Assembly: GCA_017439425.1 (NCBI GenBank)
Contig: JAFSJE010000048.1
Location: 95,391 to 159,390 of the forward strand
DNA from: Oscillospiraceae bacterium
Lineage (GTDB): Bacteria; Bacillota; Clostridia; Oscillospirales; Oscillospiraceae
Direction: 5' to 3'
Length of the DNA: 64,000 nt
Below the pieces are notes generated by a model that did no database searches, was not told the DNA's origin, and was given only the letters and a program-made list of their open reading frames with translations. Both the position numbers and the translations under genes were made by a program. Shown piece by piece: positions 1-11,593 of the stretch (position 1 is its first letter; every line of letters begins with the position of its first letter).

Positions 1-1
1 T

Positions 2-169
2 ATGAAGGATATGAAGCTTTATGAGGGCATGGGGATAGGGCTGCTTGTCGGCGCGCTGATCGGTTACGCCGTCGCGCCGAAGAGAAGAAAGCCGAACGCC
101 TTTGCCCGCCGCTGCGTCAAGACTGCCGAAAGCCTTATTGACGCTATGAGCGACCTCATGGGTATATAA
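2..169 (+). CDS. small membrane protein, possibly 5'-truncated
   Basis: Short reading frame of 55 residues from an ATG at the window edge to TAA at 167-169. The window begins one base before this ATG, so the start cannot be confirmed and the gene may extend upstream. Residues about 10-25 form one glycine-rich hydrophobic segment, followed by a basic PKRRK stretch and a short amphipathic tail, as in small YtxH-like single-span proteins. A terminator follows directly, which supports a real gene. No function can be assigned. Confidence 0.5.
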   Translation: MKDMKLYEGMGIGLLVGALIGYAVAPKRRKPNAFARRCVKTAESLIDAMSDLMGI

Positions 170-171
170 TT

Positions 172-210
172 TCACCGCTCCCTTGTGTAAAGCAGGGGAG
201 CGGTGATTTT
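172..210 (+). terminator. rho-independent terminator of the first gene
   Basis: Perfect 11-bp stem (172-182 with 196-206) and a T run at 207-210, three bases after the stop codon of the small gene. Confidence 0.8.
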
Positions 211-232
211 TATATTGACATTATTAAAAATC

Positions 233-262
233 AAAGCCCATCATCTTTCGATGATGGGCTTT
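233..262 (-). terminator. terminator of tRNA-Leu
   Basis: Perfect 13-bp stem (233-245 with 250-262) and a TTTTTA run on the minus strand. The stem touches the encoded CCA end of the tRNA gene. Confidence 0.8.
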
Positions 263-347
263 GGTGCGGGAGATGAGACTTGAACTCACACGTCGCATTG
301 ACACACGCACCTCAAACGTGCCTGTCTACCTATTCCAGCACTCCCGC
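262..347 (-). tRNA. tRNA-Leu (GAG)
   Basis: Minus-strand cloverleaf. The acceptor stem GCGGGAG/CTCCCGC is perfect, CCA is encoded at 262-264, and the long variable arm fits a class II tRNA of 86 nt. The anticodon stem pairs completely (one G-U) around a loop reading TTGAGGT, so the anticodon is GAG and reads CUC/CUU leucine codons. It has its own promoter at 360-387 and terminator at 233-262. Confidence 0.93.
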
Positions 348-359
348 GGAACGTTGACG

Positions 360-387
360 ATTATATCAGAAATTTCCGATTTGTCAA
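360..387 (-). promoter_or_regulatory. promoter of tRNA-Leu
   Basis: On the minus strand, a perfect TTGACA (382-387) and a perfect TATAAT (360-365) are separated by 16 bp. The tRNA 5' end lies 12 bp downstream. Confidence 0.85.
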
Positions 388-426
388 CACCTAATTTTCA
401 CTTTTTTATTTTTTTCCAAAAAAGAA

Positions 427-486
427 CACCAAATCAAAAATTTGGTGAATTGGTTATTGACATATATATAATTAGTGTGCTATAAT
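427..486 (+). promoter_or_regulatory. rpoBC promoter and upstream hairpin
   Basis: Perfect -35 TTGACA at 457-462 and -10 TATAAT at 481-486 with an 18-bp spacer. An inverted repeat (CACCAAAT 427-434, ATTTGGTG 440-447) lies just upstream, between this promoter and the divergent tRNA-Leu promoter. The transcript would have a leader of about 155 nt (493-649) with only a short GGGGAA/TTCCC hairpin near 509-524. I see no gene between 348 and 649. Confidence 0.8.
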
Positions 487-649
487 CAGATGTTCTATAG
501 GCACTTGGCGGGGAAACATTCCCTTTTAACTGCGTTTAGTATAGCACATAGGGCGAAAAAATCAAGGGAAAACGCTCTTTTACTTGCAACGCTGCCGGGT
601 GTATTGAAAATATGTTAACAACAGAATCTTATATAAGGAGTTGAAGAGC

Positions 650-3600
650 TTGCCCAAGGACATATGGTATGGCAAAACGCTGAGAAAGAGCTTTGCCAAA
701 TCACAGGAGATCCAGGATATGCCTGATCTTCTCGAGATCCAGAGAGATTCCTACAAGTGGTTTTTGGAGAAGGGCCTGCGCGACGTATTCAAGGACGTTG
801 CCGCCATCACCGACTACTCCGGAAATCTGGAGCTCACCTTTGTGGACTTCCGCATGGACGAGGAGCCGAAGTATTCCGTAGAGGAGTGCAAGGCACGCGA
901 CGCTACGTACGCCGCACCGCTCAAGGTCAGCGTCTGCCTTCGCAACAAGGAGACAGAGGAGATCAAGGAGCAGGAGATTTTCATGGGCGATTTCCCGCTC
1001 ATGACCGATGGCGGAACCTTTGTCATCAACGGCGCTGAGCGCGTTGTCGTATCTCAGATCGTCCGTTCCCCCGGCGTTTATTATGAAAAGAACGTAGATA
1101 AGACAAACCAGGCTGTCTATGCTACAACTGTTATTCCTTATCGTGGAGCATGGCTCGAGTACGAGACTGATGCGCAGGATATGTTCAACGTCCGCATCGA
1201 TAAGAACCGCAAGCTGCCCATCACCTGCTTCCTCCGCGCGATCGGCAACAAGACAGACGCCCCGTACACCTGGCTCAGCATGACCGGCGGCGAGACCGGC
1301 TGTGTGACTAACGAGCAGCTCAAGGAGATATTCCAGGACGACGAGCGCATCGTATCCACCATCGAGAAGGATACCTGCCAGTCGAGAGAAGAGAGCCTTC
1401 TCGAGATCTATCGCCGTCTCCGCCCGGGCGATCCTCCCACGGTTGACTCTGCAGAGACCCTTCTTTACAACCTCTTCTTCGACCCGCACAGATATGATAT
1501 CTCCACCGCGGGAAGATATAAGTACAACAAGAAGCTTGCCGTATGGACAAGACTTGTCGGCAAAACGCTTACTCGCCCGCTCGCCGACCTCTGGACCGGC
1601 GAGATCATCGCTAACGAGGGCGAGACCCTTACCCGCGAGAGAGCGGAGGAGCTCGATAAGCTCGGCGTTCTCGAAGCTTGGGTCAAGTCTGACAGCGGCA
1701 AGGAGATCAAGGTATTCGGCAACGGCATGGTATGGCTTGACCGCTTCGTCGACTTCGACCCGATGGAGCTTGAGATCAAGGAGAGAGTCAGATGGATCAT
1801 CCTCAAGGATCTTCTCGCAAAGTTCGAGGGCGAGGAGCTCAAGGAGGCTATCCGCGAGAACATCGACGAGCTCATCCCGAAGCACATTATCCCCGATGAT
1901 ATCTTTGCTTCTGTCTGCTACCTCGGCAACGTAGCGCACGGCTGCGGCGATATCGACGATATCGACCACCTGGGCAACCGCCGTATGCGTTCAGTCGGCG
2001 AGCTGCTTCAGAACCAGTTCCGCGTCGGCTTCTCCAGAATGGAGAGAGTTATCCGCGAGAGAATGACACTTCAGGATCTCGATGTTGTAACTCCGCAGAG
2101 CCTTATCAATATCCGCCCGGTGACCGCGGCAATCAAGGAGTTCTTCGGCTCGAGCCCCCTGAGCCAGTTCATGGATCAGACGAACCCCCTTGCAGAGCTT
2201 ACCCATAAGCGCCGTCTTTCCGCTCTTGGCCCCGGCGGTCTCAGCCGTGAGAGAGCTTCCTTCGATGTCCGCGACGTTCACTACAGCCATTACGGCCGTA
2301 TGTGCCCGATCGAGACTCCTGAAGGCCCGAACGTCGGACTTATTTCCTACCTTGCCTCCTACGCAAAGGTAAATGAGTACGGCTTCCTTATCGCTCCTTA
2401 TCAGAAGGTCGACAAGGCTACCGGCCGCGTGACCGATCAGGTCGATTACCTCACCGCCGATCAGGAGGACCGCTTTGTTGTCGCTCAGGCGACTGAGCCG
2501 CTCGATGAGAACGGCTGCTTTGTCCGTCAGCGTATTGCCTGCCGTCACCGCGACGAAATCGTCGAGGTTGACAAGAGCCGCGTTGACTATGTCGATATCT
2601 CCCCGCGTATGATGGTCTCCGTCGCGTCCGCGATGATTCCGTTCCTTGAGAACGACGATGGTAACCGAGCCCTCATGGGCGCAAACATGCAGCGCCAGGC
2701 GGTTCCTCTGCTCACAACCGAGTCCGCAATCGTCGCGACCGGCATCGAGCACAAGTGTGCAGTTGACTCCGCGGTTGTTGTTGTCGCTGAGGGCGACGGC
2801 GTCGTTACGTACGTTGACGCTGACTGCGTAACCGTTAAGTACGACTCCGGTGATATCAAGGATTATCACCTTATTAAGTTCTCCCGTTCAAACCAGGGCA
2901 CCTGCATTAATCAGCGCCCCGCTGTTGACGTGGGCGAGAGAGTTCACTATCAGTCCGTCCTTGCCGACGGCCCCGCCACCAAGGACGGCGAGATCAGCCT
3001 CGGTAAGAACCTGCTCGTAGGCTTCACCACTTGGGAAGGCTACAACTACGAGGACGCTATCCTTCTTAACGAGCGCCTCGTTATGAACGACGTATTTACC
3101 TCCATCCACATCGAGGAGCATGAGATTGACGCCCGTGATACAAAGCTCGGACCTGAGGAGATCACCCGTGACATTCCCGGCGTCGGCGAGGACAGTCTCA
3201 AGTACCTCGACGAGCGCGGAATCATCTCCATCGGCGCTGAGGTTCACGCCGGCGATATCCTCGTCGGTAAGGTCACCCCGAAGGGCGAAACCGACCTCAC
3301 CGCTGAGGAGCGCCTCCTGCGCGCTATCTTCGGCGAGAAGGCGAGAGAGGTTCGCGACACTTCGCTCAAGGTTCCTCACGGCGAGAGCGGAATCGTTGTC
3401 GACGTCAAGGTATTCAACCGCGAGAACGGCGACGAGCTCAGCCCCTCTGTCAACGAGGTAGTCAGAGTTTACATCGCCCAGAAGCGTAAGATCAGCGTAG
3501 GCGATAAGATGGCGGGCCGCCACGGAAACAAGGGCGTTGTTTCCCGCATTCTCCCGAAGGAGGATATGCCTTATCTTCCCGACGGTACTCCGCTTGATAT

Positions 3601-4438
3601 AGTTCTGAACCCCCTCGGCGTACCTTCCCGTATGAATATCGGTCAGGTGCTCGAGGTACACCTCGGCTACGCGGCTCAGGCTCTCGGCTGGAAGGTCGCA
3701 ACCCCGATCTTCAACGGTGCCAAGGAGTCCGAAATCCGTGATCTTCTCCGTCAGGCGGGCCTCCGCGATGACGGCAAGAGTCAGATATTCGACGGCCGCA
3801 CCGGCGAGCCGTTCGCGGCGCCGATCACTGTCGGCTACGTTTACTTCCTTAAGCTCCACCACCTTGTTGACGATAAGATCCACGCCCGTTCGACCGGTCC
3901 GTACAGCCTTGTCACACAGCAGCCGCTCGGCGGTAAAGCTCAGTTCGGCGGCCAGCGCTTCGGCGAAATGGAGGTCTGGGCTCTTGAGGCTTACGGCGCT
4001 GCCTACACCCTCCAGGAGATTCTTACCGTCAAGTCCGATGACGTCACCGGACGTGTCCGCACCTACGAGGCGATCGTCAAGGGCCACAACATCCCGCAGG
4101 CCGGTGTTCCCGAGTCCTTCAAGGTTCTCGTTAAGGAGCTGCAGTCCCTCTGTCTCGATATCAAGGTTCTCGATAAGGACGGCAACGAGATCGAGCTCAA
4201 GGACGATGATGAGGAAGAGTACTCCGGCGGCTTCCGCGCCGTTGAAAACGAGCGCGGCCCGAGAGGCGACAGAGACAGCGACTTTGAGGACGCAGGCTAT
4301 TCCGTTGAGGACGCTGAGGACGCTCTCGACGGTTACGATGACCTCGGCGACGAGGACGACGATTTCGGTGACTCCGACGATTTCGGCGACGAGGATCCGG
4401 ATGACGCACTTGCAAAAATTTTCGGAGGGGAGGAATAA
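650..4438 (+). CDS. rpoB: RNA polymerase beta subunit
   Basis: Catalytic-core beta subunit of RNA polymerase. I place the start at TTG 650 (MPKDIWYGK), 9 bp after AAGGAG at 635-640; the in-frame TTG at 641 directly abuts that ribosome site and is unlikely. The protein is 1262 residues. The rifampicin-pocket segment near residues 500-535 ([19 protein letters not shown]) has the wild-type, sensitive residues at the usual resistance positions. The C-terminal MAGRHGNKG and [19 protein letters not shown] motifs are intact. The last 75 or so residues form a very acidic tail with DDFGD-like repeats ending in AKIFGGEE, much longer than in E. coli. It forms an operon with rpoC, 3 bp downstream. No rplJ/rplL precedes it. 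Confidence 0.97.
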   Translation: MPKDIWYGKTLRKSFAKSQEIQDMPDLLEIQRDSYKWFLEKGLRDVFKDVAAITDYSGNLELTFVDFRMDEEPKYSVEECKARDATYAAPLKVSVCLRNKETEEIKEQEIFMGDFPLMTDGGTFVINGAERVVVSQIVRSPGVYYEKNVDKTNQAVYATTVIPYRGAWLEYETDAQDMFNVRIDKNRKLPITCFLRAIGNKTDAPYTWLSMTGGETGCVTNEQLKEIFQDDERIVSTIEKDTCQSREESLLEIYRRLRPGDPPTVDSAETLLYNLFFDPHRYDISTAGRYKYNKKLAVWTRLVGKTLTRPLADLWTGEIIANEGETLTRERAEELDKLGVLEAWVKSDSGKEIKVFGNGMVWLDRFVDFDPMELEIKERVRWIILKDLLAKFEGEELKEAIRENIDELIPKHIIPDDIFASVCYLGNVAHGCGDIDDIDHLGNRRMRSVGELLQNQFRVGFSRMERVIRERMTLQDLDVVTPQSLINIRPVTAAIKEFFGSSPLSQFMDQTNPLAELTHKRRLSALGPGGLSRERASFDVRDVHYSHYGRMCPIETPEGPNVGLISYLASYAKVNEYGFLIAPYQKVDKATGRVTDQVDYLTADQEDRFVVAQATEPLDENGCFVRQRIACRHRDEIVEVDKSRVDYVDISPRMMVSVASAMIPFLENDDGNRALMGANMQRQAVPLLTTESAIVATGIEHKCAVDSAVVVVAEGDGVVTYVDADCVTVKYDSGDIKDYHLIKFSRSNQGTCINQRPAVDVGERVHYQSVLADGPATKDGEISLGKNLLVGFTTWEGYNYEDAILLNERLVMNDVFTSIHIEEHEIDARDTKLGPEEITRDIPGVGEDSLKYLDERGIISIGAEVHAGDILVGKVTPKGETDLTAEERLLRAIFGEKAREVRDTSLKVPHGESGIVVDVKVFNRENGDELSPSVNEVVRVYIAQKRKISVGDKMAGRHGNKGVVSRILPKEDMPYLPDGTPLDIVLNPLGVPSRMNIGQVLEVHLGYAAQALGWKVATPIFNGAKESEIRDLLRQAGLRDDGKSQIFDGRTGEPFAAPITVGYVYFLKLHHLVDDKIHARSTGPYSLVTQQPLGGKAQFGGQRFGEMEVWALEAYGAAYTLQEILTVKSDDVTGRVRTYEAIVKGHNIPQAGVPESFKVLVKELQSLCLDIKVLDKDGNEIELKDDDEEEYSGGFRAVENERGPRGDRDSDFEDAGYSVEDAEDALDGYDDLGDEDDDFGDSDDFGDEDPDDALAKIFGGEE

Positions 4439-4441
4439 TCC

Positions 4442-7400
4442 ATGAGTTACGCACCTTTTGACGCAATACAGATCGGGATCGCTTCCCCTGAGATGATCCG
4501 CGAATGGTCCTTCGGCGAGGTTAAGAAGCCGGAGACAATCAACTACCGCACGCTCAAGCCCGAGCGCGACGGACTTTTCTGCGAGCGCATTTTCGGGCCG
4601 ACGAAGGACTGGGAATGCCACTGCGGAAAGTACAAAAAGATCCGCTTCAAGGGCAAGACCTGCGAGCGCTGCGGCGTTGAGGTCACGAGAAGCAAGGTTC
4701 GCCGCGAGAGAATGGGCCACATTGAGCTTGCGGTTCCCGTTTCACACATCTGGTACTTCAAGGGTATTCCGAGCCGCATGGGACTTATGCTCGACCTTAC
4801 CCCGAGAGTGCTTGAGAAGGTACTCTATTTTGCGGCTTATATCGTAACCGACCCCGGTACGACTCCGCTGCAGCTCAATCAGCTTCTCACTGAGAAGGAA
4901 TACCGCGATATGCGCGAGAAGTATGAGAATGACTTTGAGGCCGGAATGGGTGCCGAGGCCATCAAAAAGCTTCTCCAGCAGATCGACTGCGCAAAGCTCT
5001 CCGAGGAGCTTCGCGAGGAGCTCAAGACAGCCTCCGGCCAGAAGAAGGCGAAGGTAGTCAAGCGCCTCGAGGTTGTTGAGAGCTTCCTTAAGAGCGGCAA
5101 CAAGCCCGAGTGGATGATCATCGACGTTCTGCCGGTCATTCCTCCTGAGATCCGTCCTATGGTTCAGCTCGACGGCGGCAGATTTGCCACCTCTGACCTT
5201 AACGATCTCTATCGCCGTGTAATCAACAGAAACAACCGTCTTAAGAGACTTATCGAGCTCCACGCTCCTGACATCATCGTCAGAAACGAGAAGCGTATGC
5301 TCCAGGAGGCCGTCGACGCCCTGATGGACAACGGACGCCGCGGCAGAGCCGTTACCGGCGCTAACTCCAGAGCGCTCAAGTCCCTTTCCGACATGCTCAA
5401 GGGTAAGCAGGGACGCTTCCGTCAGAACCTTCTCGGTAAGCGTGTCGACTACTCCGGCCGTTCCGTTATCGTCGTCGGCCCGGATCTCAAGCTTTTCCAG
5501 TGCGGCGTGCCGAAGGAGATGGCTATCGAGCTTTTCAGACCGTTCGTTATGAAAAAGCTCGTTGAGGACGGTGTAGCAAACAACATCAAGTCCGCAAAGA
5601 AGATGGTCGACAAGGGTCAGACCGAGGTCTGGGATGCTCTTGACGTCGTCATCAAGGAGCACCCGGTGCTTCTGAACCGCGCGCCTACGCTTCACCGTCT
5701 TGGTATTCAGGCGTTTGAGCCGATCCTCGTAGAGGGCCGTGCGCTCAGACTTCACCCGCTCGTCTGCACCGCGTTCAACGCGGACTTCGACGGCGACCAG
5801 ATGGCTATCCACGTTCCGCTCTCCGCTGAGGCTCAGGCTGAGGCGAGAATCCTTATGCTCTCCGCAAACAACCTTCTCCACCCGCGTGACGGTCAGCCTG
5901 TTACCATTCCGACTCAGGATATGATCCTCGGAAGCTACTACCTGACCTACGAGCGCTACGGCAAGGCTGAGAAGGGCGCAGAGGAGTACTTCGTAACCGA
6001 CAAGGGCGATACCGATCTGCCCGAGAACGAGTGGGTCGAGGGCGAAAGACTCGGCAAGGCCAACGAGGCTGCCGCAAAAGCCAAGCAGAAGCCCGCAAAG
6101 TTCAAGTGCAGGCACTATTATATCAACGTTGACGAGGCAATCATGGCATACCAGTCCGGCGAGATCGGCATGCACGCGCCCATCAACGTCCGCATGAAGA
6201 AGACTCTGGAGGACGGCACTGTCAAGCAGGGCACTATCGTCACCACAGTCGGACGCATCATATTCAATAACCCGATCCCGCAGGACCTCGGCTTTGTCGA
6301 TCGCACCGATCCCGAGCACGAGTTCGACCTTGAGATCAGCTATCGCGTCGGCAAGAAGCAGCTCGGTCCGATCATCGACCGCTGCATCGAGAAGCACGGC
6401 TTCGCAATCTCTGTCGAGATGCTCGATAACATCAAGGCGCAGGGATATAAATATTCCACCATCAGCGGAATCACCATAAATGTAACCGATATGACCGTTC
6501 CTGACGAGAAGCGCGAGCTCATCGCCGAGACAGAGAAGGGCATCGTTGACATCGAAAAGAAGTTCCGCCGCGGTCTTATGACCAACGATGAGCGCTATCG
6601 TCTCGTCGTCAGCGAGTGGGAGAAAACAACCAAAAAGGTTACCGATGCTCTTGAGAACTGCCTTGACGAGTTCAACCCGATCTATATGATGGCGAACTCC
6701 GGAGCCCGTGGCTCCATGGCTCAGATCCGTCAGCTTTCCGGTATGCGCGGCCTTATGGCTAACACCGCCGGTAAGACCATCGAGATCCCGGTAAAGAGTA
6801 ACTTCCGTGAGGGCCTTACAGTTCTTGAATACTTCACCTCCGCCCGCGGCGCCCGTAAGGGACTTGCCGATACCGCTCTCCGTACCGCCGACTCCGGTTA
6901 CCTGACCCGTCGAATGGTCGACGTCAGCCAGGACGTCATTATACGTGAGCACGACTGCGGCACGACCGACGGCATCTGGGCTTGCGAGAAGTATGAGAAC
7001 GATCAGGTCGTCGAGGAATTCAAAAATTCCATCCACGGCCGCTATCCTGCTGAGGATATTGTCGATCCCGCGACCGGTGAGCTCCTTATCCCGAGAACCC
7101 GTATGCTCGTTCACGAGGATGCGAAGCTTCTTGAGGCGCACGGCATCAATCGCGTAAAGGTTCGCTCCGTTCTTACCTGCGAGGCGAAGAGCGGCGTCTG
7201 TGCCTGCTGCTACGGCATAAACCTCGCGACCGGTGTTACCGTAAATGCCGGTGAGGCTGTCGGCGTTATCGCGGCGCAGTCCATCGGTGAGCCGGGTACT
7301 CAGCTTACGATGCGTACCTTCCATACCGGCGGCGTCGCCGGCGGTGAGGCAGGCGTTGAGATCACCCAGGGTCTTCCGCGTGTTGAGGAGCTTTTCGAGG

Positions 7401-8176
7401 CGAGAAAGCCGAAGAAGGCCGCAGCCATCGCCGAGATCAGCGGCAACGTCTCCATGGAGGAGGCGCACAAGGGCGCGATGATCCAGATCACCATCACAAA
7501 CCCCGAGGACGGCGACGTCCGTATCTACTCCGTAGGTCACAACTCCGGCATCAAGGTTAAGGACGGCGATTTTGTAAAGCAGGGGACCGTTCTCACGGGC
7601 GGCGCGCTGAATCCGCATGATATTCTCCGCATTTCCGGCCGCGACGCTCTTCAGGATTACCTCATCAGCGAGGTAAAGCGTGTTTACCGTCAGCAGGGTA
7701 TCGACATCTCCGATAAGCACATCGAGGTCATTGTCCGTCAGATGCTCCGCAAGGTCAGAATCGAGGACGCAGGCGATACAAACCTGCTCTCCGGCTCCGT
7801 TGCGGACGTTCTCGAGGTCAAGTCCGAGGTCGAGAAGCTCAAGGAGCGCGAGGCGGCAGGGGAGACAGATCTCACCTACCCGACCTACACCCACATCCTT
7901 ATGGGTATCACAAAGGCGTCACTCGCCACCGAGTCCTTCCTCTCCGCCGCGTCCTTCCAGGAGACCACCAAGGTCCTCACTGAGGCTGCTACGAAGGGCA
8001 AGATCGACCACCTTGTCGGTCTGAAGGAGAACGTCATCATCGGTAAGCTTATCCCCGCAGGCAGCGGACTTGCGATGTACCATCCCGACGAGCCCGAAGC
8101 CGAGAAGAAGGAGGAGCCTGTCGAGGAACCCGAGGAGGAGCTTGACCTCTCCGGCCTTACCGGAAACGCCCTCTGA
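4442..8176 (+). CDS. rpoC: RNA polymerase beta' subunit
   Basis: Beta' subunit, 1244 residues, carrying the active-site magnesium loop NADFDGDQM at about residues 445-453. The N-terminal zinc site uses Cys59, 61, 74 and 77; the second zinc site includes the [11 protein letters not shown] segment near residues 914-924. The bridge helix and trigger loop region reads [16 protein letters not shown]. The start ATG at 4442 follows a GGAGGGGAGGA ribosome site that overlaps the end of rpoB. The C terminus ends in an acidic [12 protein letters not shown] tail. A strong terminator follows, so rpoBC is a two-gene transcript. Confidence 0.97.
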   Translation: MSYAPFDAIQIGIASPEMIREWSFGEVKKPETINYRTLKPERDGLFCERIFGPTKDWECHCGKYKKIRFKGKTCERCGVEVTRSKVRRERMGHIELAVPVSHIWYFKGIPSRMGLMLDLTPRVLEKVLYFAAYIVTDPGTTPLQLNQLLTEKEYRDMREKYENDFEAGMGAEAIKKLLQQIDCAKLSEELREELKTASGQKKAKVVKRLEVVESFLKSGNKPEWMIIDVLPVIPPEIRPMVQLDGGRFATSDLNDLYRRVINRNNRLKRLIELHAPDIIVRNEKRMLQEAVDALMDNGRRGRAVTGANSRALKSLSDMLKGKQGRFRQNLLGKRVDYSGRSVIVVGPDLKLFQCGVPKEMAIELFRPFVMKKLVEDGVANNIKSAKKMVDKGQTEVWDALDVVIKEHPVLLNRAPTLHRLGIQAFEPILVEGRALRLHPLVCTAFNADFDGDQMAIHVPLSAEAQAEARILMLSANNLLHPRDGQPVTIPTQDMILGSYYLTYERYGKAEKGAEEYFVTDKGDTDLPENEWVEGERLGKANEAAAKAKQKPAKFKCRHYYINVDEAIMAYQSGEIGMHAPINVRMKKTLEDGTVKQGTIVTTVGRIIFNNPIPQDLGFVDRTDPEHEFDLEISYRVGKKQLGPIIDRCIEKHGFAISVEMLDNIKAQGYKYSTISGITINVTDMTVPDEKRELIAETEKGIVDIEKKFRRGLMTNDERYRLVVSEWEKTTKKVTDALENCLDEFNPIYMMANSGARGSMAQIRQLSGMRGLMANTAGKTIEIPVKSNFREGLTVLEYFTSARGARKGLADTALRTADSGYLTRRMVDVSQDVIIREHDCGTTDGIWACEKYENDQVVEEFKNSIHGRYPAEDIVDPATGELLIPRTRMLVHEDAKLLEAHGINRVKVRSVLTCEAKSGVCACCYGINLATGVTVNAGEAVGVIAAQSIGEPGTQLTMRTFHTGGVAGGEAGVEITQGLPRVEELFEARKPKKAAAIAEISGNVSMEEAHKGAMIQITITNPEDGDVRIYSVGHNSGIKVKDGDFVKQGTVLTGGALNPHDILRISGRDALQDYLISEVKRVYRQQGIDISDKHIEVIVRQMLRKVRIEDAGDTNLLSGSVADVLEVKSEVEKLKEREAAGETDLTYPTYTHILMGITKASLATESFLSAASFQETTKVLTEAATKGKIDHLVGLKENVIIGKLIPAGSGLAMYHPDEPEAEKKEEPVEEPEEELDLSGLTGNAL

Positions 8177-8190
8177 GATAAAAAATTATA

Positions 8191-8225
8191 AAAATACCCC
8201 TTCTGCTTGTCGGAAGGGGTATTTT
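8191..8225 (+). terminator. rpoBC terminator
   Basis: Perfect 13-bp stem (8191-8203 with 8213-8225) with A-rich 5' and T-rich 3' flanks, 14 bp after the rpoC stop. Confidence 0.85.
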
Positions 8226-8282
8226 GACTAATAAATCCGGGTAAAATTCTTCTAAATCGTAGATTTTATCAGGAAAAAACTG

Positions 8283-8354
8283 TTGACGAATTTTCGTCAA
8301 TATGATAAAATACCTACTTGTGTGAGTGTGACACACGATAAGTGTGTCCACAAG
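8283..8354 (+). promoter_or_regulatory. str-operon promoter and leader inverted repeats
   Basis: TTGACG at 8283-8288 and TAAAAT at 8306-8311, 17 bp apart. The leader then holds nested inverted repeats: CTTGTG...CACAAG spanning about 8317-8354 and GTGTGACACAC inside it. It may be a translational control structure for ribosomal protein genes, but that role is inferred only from position. Confidence 0.6.
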
Positions 8355-8380
8355 CTAAAAATCGTGAAAGGAGGAAAACA

Positions 8381-8806
8381 ATGCCCACTTTTAACCAGCT
8401 CGTTAAGAAGGGAAGACAGTCCAGCGTTTACAAATCCACTTCTCCCGCGATGCAGCACGGACTCAACACCATCAAGAATGTCGAGACCGATCTTTCTTCG
8501 CCCCAGAAGCGCGGTGTCTGCACTGCCGTCCGTACCTCTACCCCTAAGAAGCCGAACTCCGCTCTTCGTAAGATCGCACGTGTTCGTCTTACCAACGGTT
8601 ACGAGGTCACTGCCTACATCCCCGGTGTTGGCCACAATCTTCAGGAGCACAGCGTGGTACTTATCCGCGGCGGTCGTGTAAAGGATCTCCCTGGTGTTCG
8701 TTACCACATCATCCGCGGCACCCTCGATACTCAGGGCGTCAACGGCCGTATGCAGGGTCGCTCCAAGTATGGTGCAAAGAAGCCGAAGGCAGGCAAGAAG
8801 AAATAA
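8381..8806 (+). CDS. rpsL: 30S ribosomal protein S12
   Basis: Decoding-centre protein of the small subunit, 141 residues. It carries the streptomycin-determining segments [11 protein letters not shown] (both lysines intact, sensitive form) and [14 protein letters not shown]. The ATG at 8381 follows AGGAGG with ideal spacing; an in-frame GTG at 8342 is rejected because it lies before the ribosome site. First gene of the rpsL-rpsG-fusA-tuf string. Confidence 0.97.
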   Translation: MPTFNQLVKKGRQSSVYKSTSPAMQHGLNTIKNVETDLSSPQKRGVCTAVRTSTPKKPNSALRKIARVRLTNGYEVTAYIPGVGHNLQEHSVVLIRGGRVKDLPGVRYHIIRGTLDTQGVNGRMQGRSKYGAKKPKAGKKK

Positions 8807-8925
8807 GCAAAATCCCAACAGCACCCTGTTGTGTATATATAATATATGTGTACCTCAGGGGCGAATCGGAGCGTAAGTGCTCCGAGTACCGATGAAATCA
8901 TTTTATAATGAAGGAGGGAAGACAA
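8807..8925 (+). promoter_or_regulatory. rpsL-rpsG intergenic leader with hairpins
   Basis: 119 bp between rpsL and rpsG. It holds a small CAACAG/CTGTTG hairpin near 8817-8832, an AT-rich TATATATAATATATG stretch, and a 7-bp stem (8866-8872 with 8879-8885) flanked by ATCGG/CCGAT that lengthens it. The hairpin sits just upstream of the rpsG ribosome site, a plausible place for S7 autoregulation; function not shown. Confidence 0.4.
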
Positions 8926-9396
8926 GTGCCCAGAAGAGGTAATGTTCCCAAAAGAGAAGTATTGCCGGATCCTATGTACAATTCCGTGCTTGTTACCAAG
9001 CTCGTGAACAACATCATGCTTGACGGCAAAAAGGGCGTTGCTCAGAAGGTCGTTTACGGCGCATTTGAGATCGTCGCAGAGAAGACCGGTAAGGAGCCTC
9101 TGGAAGTTTTCCAGCAGGCTATGGAGAATATCATGCCCAGCCTGGAGGTTAAGGCCCGTCGTGTAGGCGGCGCTACCTATCAGGTACCTATCGAGGTCCG
9201 TCCGGCTCGCCGCCAGACACTCGGACTTCGTTGGATCACCACCTATTCCAGAGCTCGCGGAGAGAAGACCATGAAGGAGCGTCTCGCTGCTGAGATCATG
9301 GATGCCGCTAACAACACCGGCGCCTCCGTTAAGAAACGCGAGGATATGCACAAGAACGCCGACGCAAACAAGGCGTTTGCACATTTCCGCTGGTAA
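8926..9396 (+). CDS. rpsG: 30S ribosomal protein S7
   Basis: Primary 16S rRNA-binding protein that nucleates the 30S head, 156 residues, the standard length. I choose GTG 8926 ([11 protein letters not shown]) because the family begins PRRG and GGAGGG lies at 8913-8918; the upstream in-frame ATG at 8908 would place the ribosome site inside the gene. Motifs [13 protein letters not shown] and [15 protein letters not shown] are intact. Followed 30 bp later by fusA. Confidence 0.96.
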   Translation: MPRRGNVPKREVLPDPMYNSVLVTKLVNNIMLDGKKGVAQKVVYGAFEIVAEKTGKEPLEVFQQAMENIMPSLEVKARRVGGATYQVPIEVRPARRQTLGLRWITTYSRARGEKTMKERLAAEIMDAANNTGASVKKREDMHKNADANKAFAHFRW

Positions 9397-9426
9397 TCGC
9401 GGTATTTTGCAGGAGAAAATTAGTTT

Positions 9427-11505
9427 ATGCCTAGAAAATATTCACTCGAAAACACCAGAAATATCGGCATCATGGCGCACATCGACGCCGGAAAGACGAC
9501 TACTACTGAGCGTATCCTTTTCTACACCGGTATCAACCATAAGCTCGGCGAGACCCACGAGGGCAACGCCACTATGGACTGGATGGCTCAGGAGCAGGAG
9601 CGCGGTATTACCATTACCTCCGCTGCTACCACCTGCTTCTGGAAGGGCAACCGCATCAATATCATCGACACCCCGGGCCACGTTGACTTCACTGTTGAGG
9701 TCGAGCGCTCCCTTCGCGTTCTTGACGGCTCTGTTACCGTTATGTGCGCTAAGGGCGGCGTTGAGCCCCAGAGTGAGACCGTTTGGCGTCAGGCTGACCA
9801 CTATCAGGTCCCGCGCATGATCTACGTTAACAAGATGGACATCATGGGCGCCGACTTCTATAACGTCATTGATATGATCCACGATCGTCTCAAGGCGAAC
9901 GCAGTTCCCATCCAGTTGCCTATCGGCAAGGAGGCGGACTTCCGCGGCATCATTGACCTTATCGAGATGAACGCTGACGTCTATTATGACGAGCTTGGTC
10001 AGGATATGCGCGTTGAAGAGATCCCTGAGGATATGAGAGACCTCGCCGAGGAGTACAGAACAAACCTCCTCGAGGCAGTCTCCGACTTCGACGATCAGAT
10101 CATGGAGGACTATCTTGAGGGCAAGGAAGTTTCTTCCGCGGCCATCAAGGCAGCCATCCGCAAGGCTACCATCGCAAACAAGATGGTGCCTGTCGTGTGC
10201 GGTACTTCCTACCGCAACAAGGGCGTTCAGAAGCTCCTCGACGCAATCGTGGACTTCATGCCCGCACCTACCGATGTTCCGGCAATCAAGGGTGTCAACC
10301 CCAAGACCGGCGAGGAAGAGGAGAGACCCTCCTCTGACGAGGCTCCGTTTGCGGCTCTCGCATTCAAGATCATGACTGACCCGTTTGTAGGCCGTCTGAG
10401 CTTCATGCGCGTCTATTCCGGAACTGCCGAGGCAGGCAGCACCGTTATCAACTCCGTAAAGAACCAGCGCGAGCGTCTCGGAAGACTTCTCCAGATGCAC
10501 GCTAACCACCGTGAGGATATCGAGAAGGTCTACTCCGGCGACATCGCCGCCTGCGTAGGTCTCAAGAATACCACCACCGGTGATACGCTCTGCGACGCTG
10601 ATCATCCGATCATCCTCGAGAGCATGGAGTTCCCGGATCCTGTTATCCGCGTTGCTATCGAGCCCAAGACCAAGGCTGGTCAGGAGAAGATGGCAATCGG
10701 CCTTCAGAAGCTTGCTGAGGAGGATCCGACCTTTAAGACCTACACCGATGAGGAGACCGGTCAGACGATCATCGCCGGAATGGGCGAGCTCCATCTTGAG
10801 ATCATCGTCGACAGACTTCTTCGCGAGTTCAAGGTCGAAGCCAACGTCGGCAAGCCCCAGGTTTCCTATAAAGAGACCATCAAGGGCAAGGCTGACGTCG
10901 ACTGCAAGTATGCCCGTCAGTCCGGCGGTAAGGGTCAGTACGGTCACGTCAAGATCCGCATCGAGCCGAACGAGTCCGGCAAGGGCTACGAGTTTATCAA
11001 CAGCATCACCGGCGGAGCGATCCCCAAGGAGTATATCCCTGCTGTCGACGCCGGTATCCAGGGCGCAATGCTCTCCGGCGTTCTCGCGGGCTATCCCGTT
11101 GTTGACGTCAAGGTCGAGCTTTACGATGGTAGCTATCACGAGGTCGACTCCTCTGAAATGGCGTTCAAGATCGCCGGCTCCATGGCCTTCAAGGAGGCCT
11201 GCCAGAAGGCTGATCCGACCATCCTCGAGCCGATCATGAAGGTCGTTGTCACCGCTCCGGACGAGTATATGGGCGACGTTATCGGCGACCTAAACTCCCG
11301 CCGCGGCCAGATCAACGGCACAGAGATGCGCAACGGCGCAGTCCAGATTGAGGCTTCTGTCCCGCTTTCCACGATGTTCGGCTATTCCACCGACCTTCGT
11401 TCCAAGACTCAGGGACGCGCGAACTATTCCATGGAGCCCAGCCACTTCACTGAGCTTCCGAAGAATATTCGTGAAGAGATCATAAAGACCCGCGCCGCAA
11501 AATAA
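9427..11505 (+). CDS. fusA: elongation factor G
   Basis: Translocation GTPase, 692 residues. The G1 loop [15 protein letters not shown], switch [10 protein letters not shown] and the NKMD guanine-specificity motif are all present; domains II-V follow in normal order to the usual C terminus. Start ATG at 9427 is preceded by AGGAG at 9411-9415. Third gene of the str operon, 30 bp after rpsG. Confidence 0.97.
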   Translation: MPRKYSLENTRNIGIMAHIDAGKTTTTERILFYTGINHKLGETHEGNATMDWMAQEQERGITITSAATTCFWKGNRINIIDTPGHVDFTVEVERSLRVLDGSVTVMCAKGGVEPQSETVWRQADHYQVPRMIYVNKMDIMGADFYNVIDMIHDRLKANAVPIQLPIGKEADFRGIIDLIEMNADVYYDELGQDMRVEEIPEDMRDLAEEYRTNLLEAVSDFDDQIMEDYLEGKEVSSAAIKAAIRKATIANKMVPVVCGTSYRNKGVQKLLDAIVDFMPAPTDVPAIKGVNPKTGEEEERPSSDEAPFAALAFKIMTDPFVGRLSFMRVYSGTAEAGSTVINSVKNQRERLGRLLQMHANHREDIEKVYSGDIAACVGLKNTTTGDTLCDADHPIILESMEFPDPVIRVAIEPKTKAGQEKMAIGLQKLAEEDPTFKTYTDEETGQTIIAGMGELHLEIIVDRLLREFKVEANVGKPQVSYKETIKGKADVDCKYARQSGGKGQYGHVKIRIEPNESGKGYEFINSITGGAIPKEYIPAVDAGIQGAMLSGVLAGYPVVDVKVELYDGSYHEVDSSEMAFKIAGSMAFKEACQKADPTILEPIMKVVVTAPDEYMGDVIGDLNSRRGQINGTEMRNGAVQIEASVPLSTMFGYSTDLRSKTQGRANYSMEPSHFTELPKNIREEIIKTRAAK

Positions 11506-11509
11506 ACTG

Positions 11510-11541
11510 TTGCAAAATCTTTTGAAATAGTTTATTATAAT
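11510..11541 (+). promoter_or_regulatory. possible internal promoter for tuf
   Basis: Perfect TATAAT at 11536-11541 in the 88-bp fusA-tuf gap. The nearest -35 candidate, TTGCAA at 11510-11515, has a long 20-bp spacer, so this is tentative. Confidence 0.4.
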
Positions 11542-11593
11542 TAAGACAAGATTTTTGGAAACCATGTATTTATTTTAAGGAGGAAATTCCGAA

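Noticed and set aside
261..485. 74-codon plus frame across tRNA-Leu and the rpoB promoter
   Set aside because: Covers a tRNA and two promoters; no domain or ribosome site.
701..7894. Long minus-strand open frames (422, 292, 610 and 1050 codons) opposite rpoB and rpoC
   Set aside because: They mirror the biased codons of highly expressed genes, have no ribosome sites and no recognisable domains.
9442..11139. 565-codon minus-strand frame opposite fusA
   Set aside because: Shadow of EF-G codon usage, no start signal.
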